NCBI GenBank assembly: GCA_011049095.1
Contig: DSDE01000451.1
Coordinates: forward strand, 1-8,028
DNA from: Fidelibacterota bacterium
GTDB lineage: Bacteria; Fidelibacterota; Fidelibacteria; Fidelibacterales; DSDE01
Length of the DNA stretch: 8,028 nt
Direction: 5' to 3'
Every line of letters begins with the position of its first letter. Position 1 is the first letter of the stretch. Positions 1 through 6,222 of the stretch are shown here, in pieces. A model generated the notes under the pieces. The model saw only the letters and a list, made by a program, of their open reading frames with translations. It searched no databases and had not been told where the DNA came from. The position numbers and the translations under genes are program-made.

Positions 1-2
1 AA

Positions 3-710
3 TTACTCTAGTGGAATATGCTGATAGACCCAATGTGGGTCTGGCGCTATTGTTTGCTCTTGTACTATGCCATTGACATCGTATTTTGTCCAGACACCAA
101 GATGCTGACCGTTTTTTTGGAAACCTTCCATCATAAGCTGGCCATTGGGATAGTACCAGCGCTGATAGCCGGCGATTTCTCCATTTTCAAAATAGGTTTC
201 AAAGCGTAGCTGGCCATGTTTATAATATTCTGCCGAATAGCCGTCAAGTCTGTAAATATCTGTTTTGACAAATTTTTGCCGGTATGCTATATCACCTCCC
301 GGGAAGTAATAAATATGTTCACGGGTACTGTTTTGTTGGTAATGTAAAATTTCCATCTGCAGGGCGCCAGTTGATGTATAGTATTGCCACAGACCAGCAG
401 CTTTGCCCTGGTAGTAATACTCCTGTCGCTGCAGCTTGCCATTTTCTGAATAATATTTCCAATAGCCGTGAGGCTGCCCATGAGAATATTCTGCTTCCAG
501 GTAGCGTGTGCCATCTGGATAATTCCAGAGCCAAAGTCCTTCCCGCAAATCGTCGATCATCTTTGCCTCCGGATTTTGAGATAGTATGCTTTTATCGTCA
601 ATGCACCCCGGCTTCAATATCTGTTTAAAATTTGAGGGACAGCTTGATTGTGTAGAGCATGAAAATCCTAAAAGCACTAGTGTTACAGCAATTGTAACGA
701 CGATTTTCAT
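3..710 (-). CDS. MORN-repeat (YwqK-like) lipoprotein
   Basis: Predicted envelope lipoprotein of 235 residues made almost entirely of MORN-like repeats; molecular function unknown. The N-terminus has a short hydrophobic segment (about residues 3-16) ending in GFSC, with Cys18 as the probable lipidated residue; the lipobox is not classical. From about residue 58, seven repeats follow with a period near 24 residues (starts near 58, 82, 106, 130, 157, 181, 205). Each has the form G-x-W-x-x-Y-x-x-N/D-G-x-L, for example WYYPNGQL at 186-192. Databases often label such repeats 'YwqK antitoxin', but no toxin partner is visible. The ATG overlaps the TGA of the upstream GTPase gene (ATGA), and GGAGG lies 10 bases before the start, so translation is probably coupled. 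The stop is TAA. Association with the GTPase/DUF2868 pair is inferred from gene order only. Confidence 0.85.
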   Translation of the reverse strand: MKIVVTIAVTLVLLGFSCSTQSSCPSNFKQILKPGCIDDKSILSQNPEAKMIDDLREGLWLWNYPDGTRYLEAEYSHGQPHGYWKYYSENGKLQRQEYYYQGKAAGLWQYYTSTGALQMEILHYQQNSTREHIYYFPGGDIAYRQKFVKTDIYRLDGYSAEYYKHGQLRFETYFENGEIAGYQRWYYPNGQLMMEGFQKNGQHLGVWTKYDVNGIVQEQTIAPDPHWVYQHIPLE

Positions 711-2101
711 TGCTGTTCATCCTCCAGTAAAACGGCAATAATCTCTTGCAGCTTTTGCCGTTCTTTTTCTATTGTCAGATAGGCTGTCGTATCTGTTTTG
801 GAGAGGATTTTAAATATATTGGTCAGATTTTTAAGCTGCTGCTGCTCTGCTTTCCCAATAATATTGATGCTTTTTGGTGGCGCAGCATCATCTCGTCTTC
901 CGTGGGCGTAAGTTTTTATAAAAAGATAATAGGCGATAGCCCTGTCCAAGATAATAAATGGGTAAGCAGATTTTGGTTTAATCAGGAAAAGAAGCCGGTG
1001 TTTTCCGACTCGTTTTTTGGAAACTTCTATGCTATCATAGCCAAACCAGGCTGCGCCTCCAAAAAATGTGGCGCTGAGGATGCTCGGCAAGCCGCCTGAC
1101 CAGCCTCCCATAGCAAGATCAGCAGCAAATCCTGTGGCGCCGCCGATGACAGCCATAGTCAGAGCAAATTTTTCTTTTGGAATACCCAGCCCTTCCCACT
1201 GTTTGAGATCGTAAAAGTCTGCAGATTGGGTCTCCTGATTGACTTCTAAGCCGGATTTGTAGCGTTTATGTTTAAAAATGCGGCGTATATTTTGCTGATA
1301 GACTTTTTCCAATTCTAAAAGCTTGTCTAAAAATGATTTGCGGAGGATTTTCCGGTTTTCTTCCATGTTGCTTAGAGTCTCAAAGCTTTTATCTATGCGA
1401 ACTTGCAAGATATCACTGATGAGTTTGCTTATATTTTGCAGGGCTTCGTTATTTCGGTCAATCCATTCTGTTTTCAGAGTTTCGATAACTGGATCTAATT
1501 CTTCATACCAACGGGGGTCAATATCACGCAAAACAGACAGCAGTTTGATTCGTTCATTAAAGCCGGCTTTTGCGGCATCAAAATGTCGGATGATATTAAA
1601 ATATTGATTGAGAAGACTCAGCCATAGATCATCGTGCCCCGCACTTTGTTTATTTATCAACGCGATACGAGCCTGGCCCGTTCTTCTTAGGAGCTCCATT
1701 TCAGCGTGTGAGGCAGCAGATGGAGGAAGGCTAGTATCAACTACATAAATGATTGCGCCGCCCTTTAATATTGGCAGAAGGATTTCTGTTTCTTCGGGAA
1801 ATCTTTTTTGGATCTCCGGTGATGAAAAGAGTTCATTAAGACGCTGAGGATAGCTAAGGGAAGGATTTGTCTCTGTCTCAAGTGTATAAAGCGCTTTTAC
1901 CGGACGCTCAAATCCCGGGGTGTCAACCAATGAATACAGTGAACGACCGCCAATTTGGTAGTCATAGCGATTAGCTTTTCGGGTTGTGCCAGGTATAGCA
2001 GAAACGGCAATGTCATCATTTTCGGTCAGAGTGCTGACGATAGATGATTTTCCGCGGTTTAATGCGCCGCTAACGATAAAGACGATTGATGTATCAGTCA
2101 T
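707..2101 (-). CDS. DUF3482-type membrane-associated GTPase
   Basis: Era/TrmE-like P-loop GTPase with a C-terminal DUF3482-type region, 464 residues from the chosen start; cellular role unknown. Visible motifs are G1 GALNRGKSS (12-20), the G2 threonines in PGTTR (37-41) and G3 DTPGF (60-64). The G4 position reads NKQS (150-153) rather than NKxD. Then come a long helical region (about 205-280), a Gly/Ala-rich membrane-inserting hairpin (about 312-355), and the family-typical segments YPFIILDRA (380-388) and AHGRRD (399-404). The open frame extends 28 codons upstream to 2185, but the ATG at 2101 is preferred: it has GAGGT 5 bases upstream, puts the P-loop at the usual distance from the N-terminus, and reduces the overlap with the DUF2868 gene to 8 bases (ATGACTGA). 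The gene ends in the ATGA overlap with the MORN gene. From the family and topology it probably works at the inner membrane with the DUF2868 protein. Confidence 0.9.
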   Translation of the reverse strand: MTDTSIVFIVSGALNRGKSSIVSTLTENDDIAVSAIPGTTRKANRYDYQIGGRSLYSLVDTPGFERPVKALYTLETETNPSLSYPQRLNELFSSPEIQKRFPEETEILLPILKGGAIIYVVDTSLPPSAASHAEMELLRRTGQARIALINKQSAGHDDLWLSLLNQYFNIIRHFDAAKAGFNERIKLLSVLRDIDPRWYEELDPVIETLKTEWIDRNNEALQNISKLISDILQVRIDKSFETLSNMEENRKILRKSFLDKLLELEKVYQQNIRRIFKHKRYKSGLEVNQETQSADFYDLKQWEGLGIPKEKFALTMAVIGGATGFAADLAMGGWSGGLPSILSATFFGGAAWFGYDSIEVSKKRVGKHRLLFLIKPKSAYPFIILDRAIAYYLFIKTYAHGRRDDAAPPKSINIIGKAEQQQLKNLTNIFKILSKTDTTAYLTIEKERQKLQEIIAVLLEDEQQ

Positions 2102-3554
2102 CAGAGACCTCGAAACAGACAAAATTTGTTTTTGAGTCGGCAAAGGCAAGCAATCTCGTCCGCCACATAAACCAATCTTTTTCAATGGTTTGACAATTAG
2201 AGCTGGTCAGAGCCAACGTCAGGGATTTTATTGTTGATATTTTTTGCAGCTTTTGTAGAAATTCAAGAAATTCTGCTGAAGGCGGCTCGGCGACGCTTGC
2301 GATGAGCAGGACCTCTGAATATTTATTTTCTGCAATGGTGTCCAATGTATTTTTATCTGCGGCAAAATCGCTGCCTGCAGGCGCCATAATATCTGAGAAT
2401 TTATAGCTCATGGAAGCAAATGATTGCTTGAGATTGTGAAAGATTATGCTATCGCTCCAGACAAGACAGCAGTCAGCAGAAAGCAGTTGGTCCTTGTTAA
2501 TTGTTTTTGGGATTTCTGGCAGCTCAGTCTTTCCAGGATTTAGATATTCTTCATTGGCATTGATGAAAGAGCCATACTCTTTTTCTCGATATAGGGTGAT
2601 ATCAAGGTTTTTCCAGGCTTTTCTACTTTCGGTCAATAAAAAGAGCTGAGAAAAAAGCAATGAGAGAAATCGTCCGCCGAAGCGATAAAAAAACATCGCC
2701 AGAAAAATAAAACGCCACCAGGTGCGATACAGAGCATCAATCTGCATAACGGTAAAATCTTTTTGAATGACGGCAAGACCGTGAAATTGAGTGGCAGCAA
2801 TCATTGTTTCATTGGGCAGGGTATTTTGTATCCAGCTCCAGGGCCAGCTAATAAAACGGGAAATCTGATATACGACAGATTCGTTCAAGATAGCGCTTTC
2901 CCAGCCGATTGCCGGGGCGCTGAACAGATTTAGGAGGAAAAATCCAAATAATGCACCAATAGCAGTTCCAAAGCCAATGGTCTGTAACAAGTGAATGATG
3001 AAAAGCTGATAAACCCGAGCGTGTTTTATCTGCAATCGGGAGAATTTTTGCCAGCTTTTCTTTAAGGCCTCATTTTTAAGAATCAGTCGAATGATAATTC
3101 TAATCAAAGATGGACTAAGATAGTGATAAAGGGTTTTTCTGCTATCCTGCTTTTGGCTTTTTGTGCGGAAAAGCACATAATGGGCATAAAGACTCATCAA
3201 AGCAGGAAAGGCGGCCTGAATTGAGAAGAGATAGAAAAGATTAATTGGGCGTCCATAATAGGCGATGACAAACGCAAAGACGGATATTAGCCCAAAAATA
3301 ATTCCCGCGAGCAGGAGTGTTTTCTTTATAGAAGGCAATGATTTTTCCAGAAGCGTGCCATGTAAATTCCTCTTTTCCGACTGCTTTTTTTCCAGCCAGC
3401 TTACAAGCTCAGAGAGCTTATGGGTCTCAGGCGGCGCTTTAAGATTTTCTGCCAGGAGAAAATCCAGATCAATCAAATCATATAGGGTCTTTTCCCGTCT
3501 AAATTCCATACTGAAATTTACTGCCGCTCTCAGATTCTCAAAAGCTAAATTCAT
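2094..3554 (-). CDS. DUF2868 family polytopic membrane protein
   Basis: Inner-membrane protein of 486 residues and unknown function, recognised as DUF2868 from layout and motifs. After an N-terminal segment with LIDLDFLLAE (28-36), there are two hydrophobic segments (about 79-100 and 103-129), a third (about 183-212) running into IGWESA (216-221), a hydrophilic or periplasmic-looking stretch with WPWSW (237-241), and a fourth hydrophobic segment (about 278-307). The C-terminal soluble domain contains the family-like VAEPPSAEFLEFL (421-433) and DWFMW (460-464). In many bacteria DUF2868 lies directly upstream of a DUF3482 GTPase, as here, so they probably work together. No clear Shine-Dalgarno precedes the ATG at 3554; a second ATG at 3509 is an alternative but also lacks one. 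This is the first gene of the minus-strand operon; its TGA lies inside the start region of the GTPase gene. Confidence 0.88.
   Translation of the reverse strand: MNLAFENLRAAVNFSMEFRREKTLYDLIDLDFLLAENLKAPPETHKLSELVSWLEKKQSEKRNLHGTLLEKSLPSIKKTLLLAGIIFGLISVFAFVIAYYGRPINLFYLFSIQAAFPALMSLYAHYVLFRTKSQKQDSRKTLYHYLSPSLIRIIIRLILKNEALKKSWQKFSRLQIKHARVYQLFIIHLLQTIGFGTAIGALFGFFLLNLFSAPAIGWESAILNESVVYQISRFISWPWSWIQNTLPNETMIAATQFHGLAVIQKDFTVMQIDALYRTWWRFIFLAMFFYRFGGRFLSLLFSQLFLLTESRKAWKNLDITLYREKEYGSFINANEEYLNPGKTELPEIPKTINKDQLLSADCCLVWSDSIIFHNLKQSFASMSYKFSDIMAPAGSDFAADKNTLDTIAENKYSEVLLIASVAEPPSAEFLEFLQKLQKISTIKSLTLALTSSNCQTIEKDWFMWRTRLLAFADSKTNFVCFEVSDD
2107..2111 (-). promoter_or_regulatory. Ribosome binding site deciding the GTPase start
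   Basis: On the minus strand GAGGT lies here, 5 bases before the ATG at 2101-2099. It supports the internal start over the longer reading that would begin at 2185. The site sits within the last codons of the DUF2868 gene, so ribosomes ending there could re-start directly. Confidence 0.6.
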
Positions 3555-3591
3555 ATGAAAAAAAGCATATTTTATCTTATCAATCTTTTGT

Positions 3592-3597
3592 TATAAT
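3592..3597 (+). promoter_or_regulatory. Candidate -10 box for the signalling operon
   Basis: A perfect TATAAT lies in the 65-base gap between the divergent operons, 22 bases before the ATG at 3620. A start of transcription near 3603-3606 would leave a leader of about 15 bases containing the AGGG ribosome site at 3611-3614. No good -35 hexamer is present at 16-18 bases upstream, and the whole gap is very AT-rich, so chance occurrence is possible. No comparably clear promoter was seen for the divergent DUF2868 gene, which must start within or beyond the same gap. Confidence 0.4.
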
Positions 3598-3619
3598 TCT
3601 TATATTTGCCAGGGTATAT

Positions 3620-4006
3620 ATGCAAAATATTATAGATAAATTAAAAAATTGCGGGCTGGAGACAGAATTATACTCAGAGATATATAAAATTGGCGGTGAA
3701 CAAGCGCTCCAGCGTTTTATAGACTTAGCTGTTAATAATATCAAAAACCGTTTTGAACAGCTTAAAGACGCATGCATTAAGTCCGACTATGCAGCGCTCG
3801 AAGGTGCAGCCCATTCGATACGGGGAAGCGCTATGAACCTTGGGAATAGAGACTTGGCTTTGACGGCGGAAAAATTTGAATTGCTAGCCGAAAAGAAAGA
3901 AAGGGAGGCCTTCCAGGCAATTTGTGAATTGGAGCCACTCGTGATAAAAATAAAAGCCCTTACTGGGTTTACTGAATCGGATCATTTATTTGAAATACTT
4001 GGATGA
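3620..4006 (+). CDS. Stand-alone Hpt phosphotransfer protein
   Basis: Small cytoplasmic histidine phosphotransfer protein (128 residues), expected to carry a phosphoryl group between receiver domains in a phosphorelay. The motif AAHSIRGSAMNLG (63-75) gives His65 as the predicted phosphorylated residue. Arg68 takes the place of the Lys usual in HxxKG. The flanking helices (about 28-56 and 79-115) fit a four-helix Hpt bundle, and there is no kinase, ATPase or membrane segment. The start at 3620 has AGGG 5 bases upstream. It is the first gene of the plus-strand operon and its stop overlaps the next start as ATGA (4003-4006), so translation with the following receiver is probably coupled. That receiver is a natural partner by position, but the pairing is inferred. 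Confidence 0.87.
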   Translation: MQNIIDKLKNCGLETELYSEIYKIGGEQALQRFIDLAVNNIKNRFEQLKDACIKSDYAALEGAAHSIRGSAMNLGNRDLALTAEKFELLAEKKEREAFQAICELEPLVIKIKALTGFTESDHLFEILG

Positions 4007-4356
4007 AAAAGATTTGCCTTATTGATGACAGCTCTGATTTTACATTTCTTTTGGAAATGATGCTCAGGCAAAGCTATGAAATTGTCTCTCTTTTCAGTGG
4101 AGCAGAGGCAATAGACTATCTCCAAGACCAGCCATGTCAGCTCTTGCTGATAGACTATTTTCTTCCTGATATGAGTGGTGAAGCGCTTATTAAGATGATA
4201 AGAAGCAAAGGGGTCAATAAAGAGACACCGGCGCTTTTGCTAACAGCAAAGGACGTTTCTGAGATTTCTGATTCTGCGGAATTTTGTTGCAAAATAAGCA
4301 AAAAAATTATTAAGCAACAGATTCTGCTGGAAAAAATAAAAAGCTGCCTGGAGTAA
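4003..4356 (+). CDS. Single-domain response regulator (divergent REC)
   Basis: CheY-like receiver of 117 residues with no output domain. Acidic pocket residues are Asp8 and Asp9 (LIDDS), the predicted phosphoacceptor is Asp51 in LLLIDYFLPDMSG, and the switch residue is Thr81 (LLLTA). The C-terminal part is unusual: the Lys-Pro normally ending strand 5 is replaced by KIS (97-99), and the region is rich in Lys and Ile (KKIIKQQ). The GA-dD-Y segment before it is also absent. The fold and phosphorylation site look retained, but the signalling face may differ. The gene overlaps the Hpt gene by 4 bases and precedes the Hpt-REC gene by 7 bases, with GGAG (4350-4353) serving the latter. Known roles of such proteins are as phosphate shuttles or sinks, or as protein-binding switches; which applies is unknown. 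Confidence 0.85.
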   Translation: MKKICLIDDSSDFTFLLEMMLRQSYEIVSLFSGAEAIDYLQDQPCQLLLIDYFLPDMSGEALIKMIRSKGVNKETPALLLTAKDVSEISDSAEFCCKISKKIIKQQILLEKIKSCLE

Positions 4357-4363
4357 TCCAATT

Positions 4364-5254
4364 ATGTTGATTGATAAAGATATATTGAAAAAGACCTATT
4401 TCCTGAGTTTGCAAAAACGAATGACAACCTTGTCTGAGCTGATAAATAATCATAGGGATGGTGATTCTGACGCGGCTGAATCAATTTTGAGAATCGCTCA
4501 TACTCTCACTGGAAGCGGCGCGACATTTGGTTTTCCAATTATTTCAGAAAAAGCCAGAGCACTAGAGATTGCAACGCCAGAAAGTTTTCAGGAACTATAT
4601 GATGATTTGCAAAATTATCTTACACAGCTTCTGGAAGAAGGCGCGGTGCCCCATCGCTCAATTTTGATTATTGAGGATGACCTAGTCACTCAGAAAATGA
4701 TTGCCAATGCATTAAAAGGAGAATTTCAAGAAATTGACTTGGCTGATACCGGGTCCTTGGCAAAAAATAAAATTGCACAAAAAATCTATTCTGCCGTACT
4801 TCTGGATTTAATGCTGCCTGATATGGACGGTAGAGAGGTTTTGATCCGCCTGAGGGAAAATTACAGCACATTTCACACACCCGTTATTGTTTTGTCATCT
4901 ATCACAGAACCCAAACATATTAAGGAGTGTTATATGCTTGGCGCTAACGGTTATATGACAAAGCCTTTTAGTCGGGAACTTCTCATCTCCACACTTCAGG
5001 CAAAAATTCGACAAGCTCATAATATGGCTGCCAATGAGATTGTTCCGGCTAATCAGGGGATTGGCGTTGACCATTCGATGATGGAAAAAGCAAAAGACTA
5101 CTTTGTAAAAAATCCCGGAAAGCGCCCCTGGATAGTAATGATCAATCTCTTTCAGGGAGAAGACCGGATTGAAGATGATCGTATCTCTCAATTAGGAGAT
5201 TTAGCGGGAAATCAGTTGTCAGAGATCAAACACATTGCATTAAGGGTAATCTAA
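4364..5254 (+). CDS. Hpt-REC protein with N-terminal half of a degenerate GGDEF domain
   Basis: Cytoplasmic signalling protein of 296 residues. Residues about 8-92 form an Hpt domain with AHTLTGSGATFG (45-56), His46 being the phosphorylatable residue; Thr49 replaces the usual Lys. Residues 99-216 form a complete receiver: Asp105/Asp106, phosphoacceptor Asp148 (LLDLMLPDMDG), Ser178 (VLSS) and Lys200 (TKPF). The remaining tail (about 236-296) resembles the first half of a GGDEF domain: WIVMINLF (256-263) matches the strand that normally carries DxD, and LGDLAGNQL (277-285) matches the GHxxGD region. The metal-binding acidic residues are replaced by Asn or Phe. The TAA at 5252-5254 stops the protein just before the GGDEF loop should appear. 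The next gene seems to hold the rest. It may be a half gene of an ancestral Hpt-REC-GGDEF-REC protein; the Hpt and REC parts look functional. Confidence 0.85.
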   Translation: MLIDKDILKKTYFLSLQKRMTTLSELINNHRDGDSDAAESILRIAHTLTGSGATFGFPIISEKARALEIATPESFQELYDDLQNYLTQLLEEGAVPHRSILIIEDDLVTQKMIANALKGEFQEIDLADTGSLAKNKIAQKIYSAVLLDLMLPDMDGREVLIRLRENYSTFHTPVIVLSSITEPKHIKECYMLGANGYMTKPFSRELLISTLQAKIRQAHNMAANEIVPANQGIGVDHSMMEKAKDYFVKNPGKRPWIVMINLFQGEDRIEDDRISQLGDLAGNQLSEIKHIALRVI

Positions 5255-5475
5255 TCTTGCTCTTGGAGGATATGCCAGAGGAAGCGCTGAATGCAAAATT
5301 GAGTCAATGTGAAGATTTTCTAAAAATGGAAGGCATCAAAAATATAAGTAATCTTACAAGTATTCGGCTTGTGGCCAGGCAGCCCAAAAATCTGGATGAC
5401 TTTCAAAATTGCAATTTAATATTGGGAAAAGAATTGATGTCTATGCCAAGCTCTGGTTTTTGCAGTTTATTAATT
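5069..5475 (+). other. Degenerate GGDEF-like domain split over two reading frames
   Basis: The tail of the Hpt-REC gene and the first ~73 codons of the next gene together resemble a diguanylate cyclase domain. In order: a leading helix (EKAKDYF), the DxD strand now reading MINLF, the GHxxGD region now reading GDLAGNQL, then a stop and frame change. After these come LLLEDMPEEA (the strand/helix following the active loop), a helix with CEDFLK, a strand with TSIRLVA at the 'S.GvA' position, and LILGKELMSM near the usual terminal ADxALYxAK. No GG(D/E)EF sequence is present in any frame at the junction. The match is by eye, from domain order and spacing, and the domain should be catalytically dead. 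Confidence 0.6.
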
Positions 5476-5862
5476 ATGAAACCGGAAGAAGGCAAAAAAT
5501 ACCATCTGCTGCTGGCGGAAGATGATACGCTTATTGCGACCTTGATTTTAAATCGAATGAGCCGGGATAATCTCAGCTTTAGTCTGGCAAAGGATGGGGA
5601 AGAGGCGCTGGAGATGATTGAGCACAGTCATTTTGATCTGCTGATTTTGGATATCAAAATGCCAGGAAAAGATGGCTTTCAGATTTTGCAATCCGTAAGG
5701 GAAAAATATAACAGCCAACAGCTTCCCATAATTATTCTTAGCTCAATGGGCAAAGAGAAAGATATTATCCGTGGATTTAATCTTGGCGCTGACGATTATA
5801 TTTTGAAACCATTTTCGCCGCCGGAACTTCTCGTCCGAATAAACCGGCTGCTCAAGAGGTGA
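5257..5862 (+). CDS. Response regulator with C-terminal REC and remnant GGDEF half
   Basis: Protein of about 201 residues. The first ~73 residues look like the C-terminal half of a degenerate GGDEF domain. Residues 83-200 form a complete receiver: Asp89/Asp90 (LLAEDD), phosphoacceptor Asp132 (LLILDIKMPGKDG), Ser162 (IILSS) and Lys184 (LKPF). No output domain follows. The start is uncertain: TTG at 5257 lies 2 bases after the upstream TAA, with AAGGG 10 bases before it; TTG at 5263 is in frame; ATG at 5272 has GGAGG only 2 bases away, probably too close. The frame also stays open back to 5179, overlapping the upstream gene. Expression may therefore depend on termination-reinitiation or a -1 frameshift. 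The receiver is so well conserved that selection on it seems likely even if the gene is split. Its TGA is 3 bases from the next ATG. Confidence 0.8.
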   Translation: MLLEDMPEEALNAKLSQCEDFLKMEGIKNISNLTSIRLVARQPKNLDDFQNCNLILGKELMSMPSSGFCSLLIMKPEEGKKYHLLLAEDDTLIATLILNRMSRDNLSFSLAKDGEEALEMIEHSHFDLLILDIKMPGKDGFQILQSVREKYNSQQLPIIILSSMGKEKDIIRGFNLGADDYILKPFSPPELLVRINRLLKR

Positions 5863-5865
5863 ACT

Positions 5866-6213
5866 ATGACGACGATATTATTGATTGATGATGACCCGGA
5901 TATTCAGTTTGTTGTCCGCTTGTTGTTAGAGTCCAGAGCGTATAAGTTAAGGATTGAGGATAGCATTAAAAATGCAAACCGAGCGCTGCGAGATTTCATC
6001 CCTGATCTGATTTTGCTTGATATTATGCTGCCAGATGGGAGCGGACTCGATTTTCTTAAAGTTTTATCTCATATAGAACCACCAATAAATGTGGGGATAT
6101 TAAGCGCCAAATTGGGCGTTGAGCTTCCTGCCTACCCAGCCAAACTTGAATTAATCAGAAAGCCCTTTTCGCCGGATCATTTTCTTTTCGCAGTCAATCG
6201 TCTGATAAATTGA
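5866..6213 (+). CDS. Single-domain response regulator (REC)
   Basis: CheY-like receiver of 115 residues without an output domain. Conserved residues are Asp8-Asp10 (LIDDD), phosphoacceptor Asp52 (LILLDIMLPDGSG), Ser80 (GILSA) and Lys99 in RKPF. The region between Ser80 and Lys99 is atypical: the usual GA-dD-Y pattern before the lysine is replaced by AYPAKLELI, which should change the helix4-strand5 face used for partner binding. The start has AAGAGG 6 bases upstream, overlapping the end of the previous gene. It lies between the phosphorelay genes and the envelope-protein genes, so it could be the terminal receiver that contacts the cytoplasmic HEAT protein; that is inference from order alone. 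Confidence 0.87.
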   Translation: MTTILLIDDDPDIQFVVRLLLESRAYKLRIEDSIKNANRALRDFIPDLILLDIMLPDGSGLDFLKVLSHIEPPINVGILSAKLGVELPAYPAKLELIRKPFSPDHFLFAVNRLIN

Positions 6214-6222
6214 TCGCTGAAT

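Noticed and set aside
284..628. Plus-strand reading frame opposite the MORN gene
   Set aside because: It lies antisense to a well-supported repeat-protein gene and shows no recognisable domain or ribosome site.
3..710. Antitoxin of a toxin-antitoxin system, as the YwqK-type label would suggest
   Set aside because: The label follows from the MORN-like repeats only. The protein has a lipoprotein signal, and its neighbours are a GTPase and a membrane protein, not a toxin.
2102..2185. 28-codon N-terminal extension of the GTPase reading frame
   Set aside because: It lies inside the DUF2868 coding region, would push the P-loop unusually far from the N-terminus, and a better ribosome site directly precedes the ATG at 2101.
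3550..3559. Palindrome TTCATATGAA as an operator
   Set aside because: Ten AT-rich bases around a start codon readily form a palindrome by chance, and no second copy was noticed. It is mentioned only as a note under the divergent promoter region.
3555..3596. Mini reading frame on the plus strand encoding MKKSIFYLINLLL, a possible leader peptide
   Set aside because: No ribosome site, and it starts upstream of the only credible -10 box for that strand, so it would not be transcribed from it. Such a short AT-rich frame is expected by chance.
5069..5475. Active diguanylate cyclase making c-di-GMP
   Set aside because: No GG(D/E)EF motif exists in any frame, the acidic metal ligands are replaced, and the domain is divided by a stop codon.
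3620..6213. Chemotaxis cluster (CheY/CheA-like)
   Set aside because: No CheA kinase core, CheW, CheR/CheB or methyl-accepting protein is present; only generic Hpt and receiver domains are seen.
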